27,965 nt of DNA from an uncultured Bacteroides sp. Lineage in GTDB: Bacteria > Bacteroidota > Bacteroidia > Bacteroidales > Bacteroidaceae. The stretch spans positions 1 to 27,965 of the forward strand of contig UQVZ01000040.1 in NCBI GenBank assembly GCA_900544675.1, in the 5' to 3' direction. A model generated the notes under the pieces. That model searched no databases and was not told the DNA's origin. It was given only the letters and a program-made list of their open reading frames with translations. Below, piece after piece: positions 16,019 through 22,592 of the stretch. The number at the start of each line of letters is the position of its first letter. Within the stretch, counting starts at the first letter, position 1. Both the position numbers and the translations under genes were made by a program.

Positions 16019-16110
16019 TCACCACAGATTACACAGATTTTTTAATTGATATTTCTGTGTATCCTGTGGTCCTGTGTTTTAAATTTATTAATCTGTGTAA
16101 TCTGTGGTGA
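16019..16110. repeat. Inverted repeat with 21-bp perfect arms (ACCACAGATT type)
   Basis: Arms 16019-16039 and 16090-16110 are perfect complements reading TCACCACAGATTACACAG. The 50-nt AT-rich loop holds further CTGTG words. It fills most of the gap between two permease genes on the minus strand. A shorter relative is at 19528-19575. No T-run follows on the minus strand, so termination is not obvious. Confidence 0.8.
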
Positions 16111-16118
16111 ACTTTATT

Positions 16119-18479
16119 TCATTCTGTCTTGATACTGTTCGCCGGATTCTCGTTGGCGTTCTTCCAGCTTTGCACCGTGACCGTAATCATGGTGATGGCG
16201 GTGACGAGGAGGAAGGAGGTGAGGAATATCCAGGCACGGATAGGTGTGCGTTCGGCGAATCCTTCCAGCCAGTGCTGTCCTATCCACCAGCCGAAGGGGG
16301 CGGCAACGATGAAGCATCCTATCAGTATATATAGGTACCGCTTGTTGAACATGCGGAGGATTTCGCCCGTGGTGCTTCCGAATATTTTCCGGATGCCGAT
16401 TTCCTTGCGGCGGTATTCGCTCTCGAACATGGTCAAGCCGAATACGCCGATGATGCTGATGACAATAGCAAGCAGGGAGAAGAGCAGGATTTGCTTGGTG
16501 AATCGCAATTCATTGCGGTACGCATTGTCGAGCACTTGGTCCATAAAGCGGAAATGGAAGTCGTGTCCCGGTGTGAACTTCTCCATTGCCTTTTGCAGCG
16601 AATGGATGATTTCCACCTTGTCTGTTCCGGCGGAAATGCGGACGTTGACGAAGTTTTCCCAGCGTCCCCAGTCGGCATAAGCTTTACCGTAAATGAAGAA
16701 ACCCATCGGTTGGGCATCGTTGTCATTGCGGAACGTACTGTATTTTATGTTCTCACAAAAACCTACTACAGGGAAGTCGCCGGGAGTAGCAAGTTGGTCA
16801 ACTTTCATCCACGGATATTTCTGGCGGGCGGCTTCATTGAATATATACACATCGCCATCGCCAGGCTTGAAGTCGCGTCCTTCAGTGATCCGGATACCCA
16901 TTACTTTTAGGTAGCGGTAATCTACTGGAAGCACATTGAACTGGATATGCTTGTCATCGCTTCCGCGTCCCCAGCCCATGTAAGAATCACTTGAGCTTAG
17001 GATAAACTGGGAGAACGCTACGCCTTCTACTCCCGAAATGCGGGACAGTTCGCCGACTACCGCTTCCCGCTGGAGAATTGCGTCCCATGACATATTGCCT
17101 ACCACGATGGCATCTTTGGCATAACCGTAATCGGTGGTACGGATGTAGCGGCTTTGGGTGTACATAATTCCGATGGCGATGATGAGCATGAATGCCACGA
17201 AGAATTGGATGCATACCAAGACTGTGCGCAGCTTTCGTCCCTTAGGCGATAAGCCGAACGAGCCTTTCAGAGCCAATGCCGGCGGGAAAGACGTTACATA
17301 GTAAGCGGGATAAAGTCCTGCTAACGCACCCATCACGATGCTTATGCCGAAGGTGGATGCCAATAGAATCGGATGTTTCATCAGGTCCAAGTCGGCTGTA
17401 ACCAAGTCTTGCATACCTGAGCCACGCAGCGTCAGCAGGATGAGGATAGACAGACCGAAAGCGATAATGCTAATCAAAACCGCTTCCGAAATCAGACTGA
17501 TGCGGAGCGAACCTACAGTAGCTCCCAATACCTTTTGTGTATTGATGCTTTTCACCCGCATTGGGGTCTCGGCAAGGGTGAAGTTCATGAAGTTAATGGT
17601 GGCGATGATGACGATGAGGAACGAGACGCACAACAACAGGTAGACCGTGGTGCGGCTGCTGGCACTCTTGTTGTCTACTTTCGAGAAGTGTACGTCCGCT
17701 ATTGGGGTAAAGTGCAGGAATTCGGAAGAATCTTCATCGTCCGTTGCGTTTACCCGTTCCGGAACCAGTTCCGCCATTCTTTTATAGACTAACTTGCTCA
17801 GTTCGTCCGGATTCAGTGTGCCGTCAGTCCGGAAATAACAGTTGTAGTTCCAGTTCCGCCAGTTGTCTTTGTTGTCGTTGGGCGAGAGAGGCAGGAAGAT
17901 GTAGTTGCCTATCTGTGAATTTTCGGGAAAATCCTTGTACACTCCGCCTATGGTCAGCGGTCGGTTGTCCGCCTGTTTGCCTTCGAAAATGGTTTTTCCT
18001 ACAGCGTCTGTACTTCCGAAGAACCGTATTGCCATTGATTGAGGAATCAGGATGTTTCTTTCTATATTGAGCACATCGGCGGTGCCGGCAATCATTTCAG
18101 GCTGGAATGTCTCCATAAAGTTGCCGAATCCGGTAAGGGTCGTTTCCCTGAATGAGTGTCCGTTGATTTCGTATTCCACTTCTCCGGAGAAAGATGAAAC
18201 AATGGTAAGTGCTTGGATGTGGGGCGAACTGCTGCTTATTAGTTCACATAGCGGGCGTGCCATCCACGTCTGCCAGCCATTGTCATCGTTGGGATAAACC
18301 TCTACCCGATAGATGTTCTGGTAGTCCTTATACCCTTTATTGAAATTCAAATCATAGTCCACCTGCGTCATGATGACGAAGAAGGAGGCGAAGGCGATTG
18401 CCAGCCCGATGATGTTCAGGACGCTTGCCGTGAAGAAGCGCCGGAAGGTATGCGAGAAATTGCGTGCTAAGGTGTTCAT
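16119..18479 (-). CDS. MacB/FtsX-like ABC transporter permease (second type, copy B)
   Basis: 786 residues and a close paralog of the 13618-15975 product, with the same membrane layout and coupling segments and no nucleotide-binding domain. The first 153 nt of the coding region (18479-18327) differ from the paralog at only two bases that I can find, and the C-terminal third is also highly similar. The periplasmic domains in between have diverged clearly (for example DDNGWQTWMARPLCELISSS here, EEWGWQLWTPRPIAELIGTA there). A recent duplication with divergent selection on the periplasmic parts, or gene conversion at the ends, would explain this. It is the first of the three permeases in the direction of transcription, and a long palindrome lies upstream of it. 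Substrate unknown. Confidence 0.88.
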   Translation of the reverse strand: MNTLARNFSHTFRRFFTASVLNIIGLAIAFASFFVIMTQVDYDLNFNKGYKDYQNIYRVEVYPNDDNGWQTWMARPLCELISSSSPHIQALTIVSSFSGEVEYEINGHSFRETTLTGFGNFMETFQPEMIAGTADVLNIERNILIPQSMAIRFFGSTDAVGKTIFEGKQADNRPLTIGGVYKDFPENSQIGNYIFLPLSPNDNKDNWRNWNYNCYFRTDGTLNPDELSKLVYKRMAELVPERVNATDDEDSSEFLHFTPIADVHFSKVDNKSASSRTTVYLLLCVSFLIVIIATINFMNFTLAETPMRVKSINTQKVLGATVGSLRISLISEAVLISIIAFGLSILILLTLRGSGMQDLVTADLDLMKHPILLASTFGISIVMGALAGLYPAYYVTSFPPALALKGSFGLSPKGRKLRTVLVCIQFFVAFMLIIAIGIMYTQSRYIRTTDYGYAKDAIVVGNMSWDAILQREAVVGELSRISGVEGVAFSQFILSSSDSYMGWGRGSDDKHIQFNVLPVDYRYLKVMGIRITEGRDFKPGDGDVYIFNEAARQKYPWMKVDQLATPGDFPVVGFCENIKYSTFRNDNDAQPMGFFIYGKAYADWGRWENFVNVRISAGTDKVEIIHSLQKAMEKFTPGHDFHFRFMDQVLDNAYRNELRFTKQILLFSLLAIVISIIGVFGLTMFESEYRRKEIGIRKIFGSTTGEILRMFNKRYLYILIGCFIVAAPFGWWIGQHWLEGFAERTPIRAWIFLTSFLLVTAITMITVTVQSWKNANENPANSIKTE

Positions 18480-18525
18480 ATGCTCATTTACTATTTAACA
18501 ATTTACTATTTACGGTTTTTGGGTT

Positions 18526-18604
18526 TCCTGTAGGGGCGTATCGCATACGCCCTAAATACATCCACGTGAATGTATTCGGGCGTATGCGATACGCCCCTAC
18601 AGGA
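18526..18604. repeat. Long perfect palindrome (GGGCGTATGCGATACGCCC type)
   Basis: A 27-bp perfect inverted repeat has arms 18526-18552 and 18578-18604. The 25-nt loop itself contains AATACAT/ATGTATT. It sits between the DUF2807 gene and the permease gene, both on the minus strand. It looks like a dispersed REP-like or MITE-like element and could stop or stabilise the upstream transcript. Confidence 0.85.
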
Positions 18605-18611
18605 TGGGTTA

Positions 18612-19220
18612 TTATTCCCCGACTTTCAGCCGGCGGTTGTCGATTTTGCCCAAGAAACTGTCGCGGAGGGTTGCCGTGCGGGCTTTGCCGCTCAGCTTGA
18701 GCGAGCTGACACCGTCGGCAGTGGCTTTCAGGTGGTCGCAATATACGTTGATGCTGCCTTTGCCCACTCCGTCAATATCTATTTGTGCTGTCTGGCAATG
18801 CAGGTCGGCGATTTCCACCGTGCCTACACCGTCTATTTCGAAACGGATGTTTCCGGCTTTCAGCGTGCCTTCGCATTCGAATTTGCCTACGCCGTCTATT
18901 CCCACTTTTTCCAATGCGGGGGCAGAGAGGTAGAGGGTTGCGCCTTGGAGATTTTGGTTGGGTTTGCTCTCTTTCCGTTGGTCGATGGTCAGGATGCCGT
19001 TTTCTACCGTGGTGGTGAGCCTTGCCAGTTCTTTTGCCTTGCCTTCGATGCGGCACGAGTAAGTGTCGCTTTGTGTGAAGCAGACAGTTGCCACGCCGTC
19101 GATGTGAATGGAGGTATATCCGCTGAGGTTGCGTGTCTCGCTGGTTTCGATGTCTTTTGCCATGCAGGCGTTGAGGCTTGCGCCGATGAATGCGATAAGT
19201 GAAAGGATAATCTGTTTCAT
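18612..19220 (-). CDS. Exported DUF2807 (putative auto-transporter adhesin head, GIN) protein
   Basis: 202 residues. The N-terminus MKQIILSLIAFIGASLNAC is a signal peptide that may end in a lipobox-like LNAC with Cys19 as the anchor. The rest matches the DUF2807 type: a beta-solenoid of short strands with a repeated IDGVG phrase (VEIDGVG-like turns at about residues 40, 110, 132 and 149). Each turn reads as hydrophobic strand, DGVG, strand. The family is common in Bacteroidetes beside efflux and permease genes; its molecular role is not established, though binding or sensing at the cell surface is often suggested. It lies between the adaptor gene and three permeases on the same strand, separated from the former by the repeat array and from the latter by a long palindrome. 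Confidence 0.85.
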   Translation of the reverse strand: MKQIILSLIAFIGASLNACMAKDIETSETRNLSGYTSIHIDGVATVCFTQSDTYSCRIEGKAKELARLTTTVENGILTIDQRKESKPNQNLQGATLYLSAPALEKVGIDGVGKFECEGTLKAGNIRFEIDGVGTVEIADLHCQTAQIDIDGVGKGSINVYCDHLKATADGVSSLKLSGKARTATLRDSFLGKIDNRRLKVGE

Positions 19221-19280
19221 GATTCGTAGTTTTTAAGTTGTTGTTATGCCGTTTAGGACCGTAAATTGGGCTTCCGCCGT

Positions 19281-19524
19281 CCGGAAAATGCAATTTACGG
19301 GCGTAAATTCTATTTTTTTCGTTCCGGAAGCCCAATTCGACCCCTCGAATTTCATTTTTTTCATTCGTGAAGCCCAATTCAGCCCCCTGAATTGTATTTT
19401 TTTCGTCCGGAAAGCCCGATTTACGGGCGTAAATTCTATTTTTTTCGTTCTGGAAGCCCAATTCGACCCCTCGAATTCCATTTTTTTTCGTCCGTGAAGC
19501 CAAATTCGTCCCCGTAAATCGGGG
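19281..19524. repeat. 42-bp tandem repeat array with phased T-tracts and hairpin cores
   Basis: Six units of 42 bp (one of 43, the last partial) start at 19281, 19323, 19365, 19407, 19449 and 19492. Five T-tracts of 7-8 begin at 19313, 19355, 19397, 19439 and 19481, exactly 42 bp apart. Each unit holds a small palindrome whose arms vary together: TTCGA-CCCC-TCGAA, TTCAG-CCCC-CTGAA and TTTAC-GGGC-GTAAA. Units 1-3 and 4-6 resemble each other pairwise (126-bp higher-order period). All frames stay open because 42 is a multiple of three, so the repeat-containing open frames here are not good evidence of a gene. The array fills the 360-bp gap between the adaptor and DUF2807 genes. Confidence 0.85.
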
Positions 19525-19527
19525 TTT

Positions 19528-19575
19528 TCACCACAGATTTTAATCAATTATTTTAATCCGTGTAATCTGTGGTGA
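19528..19575. repeat. Short inverted repeat of the ACCACAGATT type
   Basis: Arms TCACCACAGATT (19528-19539) and AATCTGTGGTGA (19564-19575) form a perfect 12-bp pair with a 24-nt AT-rich loop. It abuts the 42-bp array and ends 5 bp before the adaptor gene's stop. It is related to the larger element at 16019-16110. Confidence 0.75.
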
Positions 19576-19580
19576 AAAAA

Positions 19581-20831
19581 TTATTTCAGGATGAGCACTT
19601 CGTTGTCTTTGTAGCTTTCGTAGCCCGATACGATGACCCGCTCTCCTTTCTCCAGTCCTTCCAATACCTCATAGTATTGCGGGTTTTGGCGTCCGATGCG
19701 TATCTGTCGGCGGTAAGCTTTCTTTCCGTCCTTGTCGAGGACGAATATCCAGTTGCCTCCCGTTACCTGGAAGAAGGTGCCTTTGGGGATAAGTACACTT
19801 TGGGTAGGTTCGCCCAGTTGCAGGTCGATGTAATAGGTCTGTCCGCTCCGGATATTCTCGGGACGTTTGCCTTCGAATATGAGGTCGGTACGGAAACGCC
19901 CCTCTCGCACTTCGGGATAGACCTTCCGTACTTTCAGGCGGAAGGTAGAGCCTTGGCGTTCGAAGGTAGCCGGCAGTCCGTTCATTACCCGGTCGATGTA
20001 GTGTTCGTCTATCATGGCTTCAATCTTGAAGTCGGACAGGTCGTTGATTTGTCCCACCATCTGCCCGGCGGTAATGTTTTGCCCTAGTTCCACATCAAGC
20101 AATCCCAGCTCGCCGTCAATCGGGGCACGCACCTCCAGCTTGTCCTTGCGCTCGCGGATGAGCAGTACATTCTGACGCATGTTCTGCAGGTTCTCTTCCA
20201 TCTGGTCCATTTGGATGGTGCGGTAAATAGAGTCCTGCACAAGGCGTTCGCTGATGAGGCTGTGCTGTTTCTGTGCTACCTGATAGTCTTCCTGTGCCTG
20301 AAGGTATTCCTCACGGCTGATAAGGCGTTCGTTGTACAGGCGTTCGTATTGGCGGAAGGTGCGGAGCTTGCGGCGTGTATCTACATCGAGCTGCACCTTT
20401 TCGGTCTCATTGTTCAGCTTGTCTTGCTGCATGGTCACCTGGGTGTTGCGCAAGAGGTTTTGTTTCTCCGCCAGTTCCGATTCGGCGTTCAGTATCTGCA
20501 GGTCGAGGTTCGAGTTGCTCAGGCGCAGGATGATGTCGCCCTTCTTCACATGCGCGCCTTCCTCCACTACCTTTTCCTGCACGATGCCTCCTTCTTCGGG
20601 GCTGAGTTGCACGATGGAGATGGGTTGCACTTGTCCGTTCAGGCGGATATAGTCGTTGAATTCGCCGTAAGTGACATCGGCGATGTTCAGCGAATCGCCG
20701 TCGATGCGCAGGGTGGAAGCATGGTTGCCGAAGATAATCCACACCAGCAGAATCAGAATAACGGCTCCCCCGGCAATGTAAGGGATGTGTTTCTTTTGGA
20801 TGCCTTTTTTCTTTTCAAGTTGAATGTCCAT
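19581..20831 (-). CDS. HlyD/MacA-like periplasmic adaptor (membrane fusion protein)
   Basis: This 416-residue protein links an inner-membrane pump to a TolC-type channel. It has a short cytoplasmic N-terminus (LEKKKGIQKK) and one membrane helix at about 18-36. A split lipoyl domain follows (RLNGQVQPISIVQLSPEEGG and later VRAPIDGELGLLDVELGQ). Between the halves lies a long alpha-helical hairpin, about residues 108-232, rich in Gln, Glu and Leu. Beta-barrel and membrane-proximal domains follow, ending in KGERVIVSGYESYKDNEVLILK. This is the typical layout and length. It is 67 bp downstream of the TolC gene with no promoter visible between them, so both probably depend on the sigma-54 promoter upstream of tolC. 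No ATPase gene follows, although such adaptors usually serve a MacB-type pump. Confidence 0.92.
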   Translation of the reverse strand: MDIQLEKKKGIQKKHIPYIAGGAVILILLVWIIFGNHASTLRIDGDSLNIADVTYGEFNDYIRLNGQVQPISIVQLSPEEGGIVQEKVVEEGAHVKKGDIILRLSNSNLDLQILNAESELAEKQNLLRNTQVTMQQDKLNNETEKVQLDVDTRRKLRTFRQYERLYNERLISREEYLQAQEDYQVAQKQHSLISERLVQDSIYRTIQMDQMEENLQNMRQNVLLIRERKDKLEVRAPIDGELGLLDVELGQNITAGQMVGQINDLSDFKIEAMIDEHYIDRVMNGLPATFERQGSTFRLKVRKVYPEVREGRFRTDLIFEGKRPENIRSGQTYYIDLQLGEPTQSVLIPKGTFFQVTGGNWIFVLDKDGKKAYRRQIRIGRQNPQYYEVLEGLEKGERVIVSGYESYKDNEVLILK

Positions 20832-20898
20832 ATCTTTTTTCTAATTAACAGTTAACAATGAATAGTTCATAACAGCGGGTGTTTTCATTCTTCACTCT

Positions 20899-22245
20899 TT
20901 ATTCTTCATTCCGAATGATTTCCTCTCCTTTATAATAATCTACCAGACGGCATTTCATTACGTAGGTCAGTTTGCTTTGTAATAGTCCCGTCTGGCTTTC
21001 CAGCAGGGTGGCGGCGTTGTTCTGTACATCGAGCGAGGTCATCAGCCCTTCTTCGTACTTGCGCCGGGTCACCCGGTAGGCGATAGAGTCGGATGCCACC
21101 TTCTTTTCCATCTGCAGGCTTTCTTTCAGGTAGCCTTCGCGGTCTTGCACGGCTTGCATCACCAGTTTCTGCAAGGCTTCCTTTTGGGCTTCGTATTGCT
21201 GGCTGGCAATGAGGTAATTGTTTTTTGCCTGTTTCAGACTGGCTCCTCCCTGCAGTCTGCCGAAGATAGGGATGCTCATCGAGATGCCGAAGTAGGAACC
21301 GAAGTTGTTTTTCATCTGGTCGGCATAGTTCTGGTATCCGCTTTGGTGCAGCTCTTTATAATAAGAAGAGGAGATGCCTCCGAAGATGCTGATGGTAGGG
21401 AAGAGCGAGCTCCACGAAATCTTGCGCGACATCCGTGCCGCCTCCCTGTTCATCTCTGCCTGGCGTAAAGTGGGGTTTGTATATAAGGCAAGACGGAATA
21501 CATCGGCTGCCTTGTCTTGCGTAAGCTGTATTTGGTCGATGGCAGACACCTCTATCAGTCGGGTGTCGAGTACGAGAGTGTCTTCTACCGGATAGTTCAT
21601 CGTTTGCTTCAAGGTGAGCATGGCTGTCGCGTAGAGGTTCCGCTGGCGGGTCAGGTTATAGGCGTCGGTCGCCTGTTGGGCTTCCATTTGTGCCACGTCC
21701 GCCATGCCTTTCAGCCCCAGCATTTCCTGGCGTTTGGTCTTATAGACTAAGGAGTCGCTTTCCAACAGCTTCTTTTCCGCCAATCGGGTCGTGCCGTAGT
21801 AGTAAAGCGCGTCGATGTATGCCTGGAAGGTTTCGAGTGCGGTGTTGTCGCGTGCTTCCTGCAGGGCGGCCTTGCCTAAAAGCAGGTTGGCTTTCGACCG
21901 GCGTATCTGGTTGATGAGGCTTCCTCCCTGAAAAATGGGCATGGATGCTTCCATCGCATAACCGTTGTTGAAAGTGGATTGCGAGATATAGGTATTGGTC
22001 GCCGGGTCTACCGAACGTCCGAAACTATATTGCGCGCCGACGCTTCCGCTTACGCCGGGCAGGAACTGACCGATGGCTTTCATCCGGTCGAGCCGATAAT
22101 TGTCGGCTTCCAGCCGGCGTTGTTTCACCGTGCGGTTATGTTCTACCGCGTATGCCATACAACGGTCGATATCCCATTTCTCTTGGGCGGCTGCCGAAAG
22201 GCTGCACAAGCAAAGCAGCACGCCGATTGATTTCCGTATATTCAT
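20899..22245 (-). CDS. TolC-family outer membrane efflux protein
   Basis: 448 residues from the ATG at 22245. The longer open frame to 22284 is rejected because it starts with TTG and overlaps the sigma-54 promoter. The signal peptide is MNIRKSIGVLLCLCSLSAAA, with cleavage before QEKWD. Two homologous halves of the OEP type are visible: the first has KQRRLEADNYRLDRMKAIGQFLP, then SVGAQYSFGRSVDP; the second has TLRQAEMNREAARMSRKISWSSLFPTISIFGG. Long helices end in YVMKCRLVDYYKGEEI. It forms the outer-membrane and tunnel part of a tripartite exporter with the downstream adaptor. The gene is first in the minus-strand efflux group and divergent from the two-component genes. Confidence 0.92.
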   Translation of the reverse strand: MNIRKSIGVLLCLCSLSAAAQEKWDIDRCMAYAVEHNRTVKQRRLEADNYRLDRMKAIGQFLPGVSGSVGAQYSFGRSVDPATNTYISQSTFNNGYAMEASMPIFQGGSLINQIRRSKANLLLGKAALQEARDNTALETFQAYIDALYYYGTTRLAEKKLLESDSLVYKTKRQEMLGLKGMADVAQMEAQQATDAYNLTRQRNLYATAMLTLKQTMNYPVEDTLVLDTRLIEVSAIDQIQLTQDKAADVFRLALYTNPTLRQAEMNREAARMSRKISWSSLFPTISIFGGISSSYYKELHQSGYQNYADQMKNNFGSYFGISMSIPIFGRLQGGASLKQAKNNYLIASQQYEAQKEALQKLVMQAVQDREGYLKESLQMEKKVASDSIAYRVTRRKYEEGLMTSLDVQNNAATLLESQTGLLQSKLTYVMKCRLVDYYKGEEIIRNEE

Positions 22246-22283
22246 GTTCTTTCTTTTATTTCGTTTGTTTCTGCCAAATTCCA

Positions 22284-22299
22284 AGCAAATATCGTGCCA
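22284..22299 (-). promoter_or_regulatory. Sigma-54 (-24/-12) promoter of the tolC-hlyD efflux genes
   Basis: On the minus strand TGGCAC (22299-22294), GATAT, TTGCT (22288-22284). The GG and GC pairs are 10 bp apart as required for RpoN recognition, and the sequence matches the TGGCAC-N5-TTGCW consensus completely. Transcription would start near 22273, giving a leader of about 27 nt before the ATG at 22245. Confidence 0.85.
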
Positions 22300-22351
22300 G
22301 AAAATTAAATTGCTGATTTATAATGTATTGCGTATTTTAACATTTTAGAGA

Positions 22352-22392
22352 GTGTCAAAAAATTAGACACCCGGTGTCAAAAAATTAGACAC
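22352..22392. promoter_or_regulatory. Tandem 19-bp palindromic activator sites (UAS)
   Basis: GTGTCAAAAAATTAGACAC occurs twice, at 22352-22370 and 22374-22392, 22 bp start to start (about two helical turns). Each has 5-bp arms GTGTC/GACAC around a 9-bp AT-rich centre. Their centres lie about 88 and 110 bp upstream of the predicted tolC start, the usual place for a sigma-54 activator enhancer. The divergent gene at 22593 encodes such an activator, the obvious candidate to bind here. Confidence 0.75.
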
Positions 22393-22423
22393 CCGATGTG
22401 AAAGGGCATATCGTTTCTTTGCG

Positions 22424-22431
22424 TATCTTTG
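22424..22431 (+). promoter_or_regulatory. Probable housekeeping promoter (-7 box) of the two-component genes
   Basis: TATCTTTG at 22424-22431 fits the Bacteroides -7 element; no clear TTTG is seen at -33. It starts about 30 bp after the second activator site, so the activator could also influence its own expression. The 347-bp gene-free stretch 22246-22592 holds this, the sigma-54 promoter, the palindromes and a repeat element. Confidence 0.45.
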
Positions 22432-22436
22432 CGGGA

Positions 22437-22571
22437 GTTAGTTGACAAGGTATCAGGTGACGAGTTGACAAGGCTTTAGTCGACAAGGCATCGGTTGATG
22501 AGGTCTTGAGTATATCAGTAAAACTATTTAAAGCCTTGTCACCTCGTCAACTCGTCATCTCGTCAACTGAA
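22437..22571. repeat. Intergenic inverted repeat related to the CTAG family (GACAAG/GACGAG variant)
   Basis: A left arm of repeated GTTGACAAGG/GTGACGAG words at about 22437-22474 pairs with GCCTTGTCACCTCGTCAACT words at about 22532-22571. An extra repeat and a loop ending in AAAACTATTTAAA lie between them. The loop end and arm pattern match the element at 6208-6297, with TAG replaced by AAG/CGAG on both arms. It lies in the leader of the response-regulator mRNA. Confidence 0.65.
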
Positions 22572-22592
22572 AACATTCTTAAACGTGAAACA

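Noticed and set aside
19233..19547. Open frames of 80-104 codons on both strands across the 42-bp array, coding for 14-residue repeats
   Set aside because: A 42-bp period leaves every frame open by default, the longest starts with TTG, and no ribosome site or homology is apparent. Palindrome and T-tract constraints explain the sequence better.
22246..22284. N-terminal extension of the TolC protein (MEFGRNKRNKRKN)
   Set aside because: It would start with TTG inside the sigma-54 promoter, and the signal peptide begins properly at the ATG at 22245.
22506..22592. N-terminal extension of the response regulator
   Set aside because: It runs through the repeat element, and the receiver domain starts normally at MTKQGTLLVVDD.
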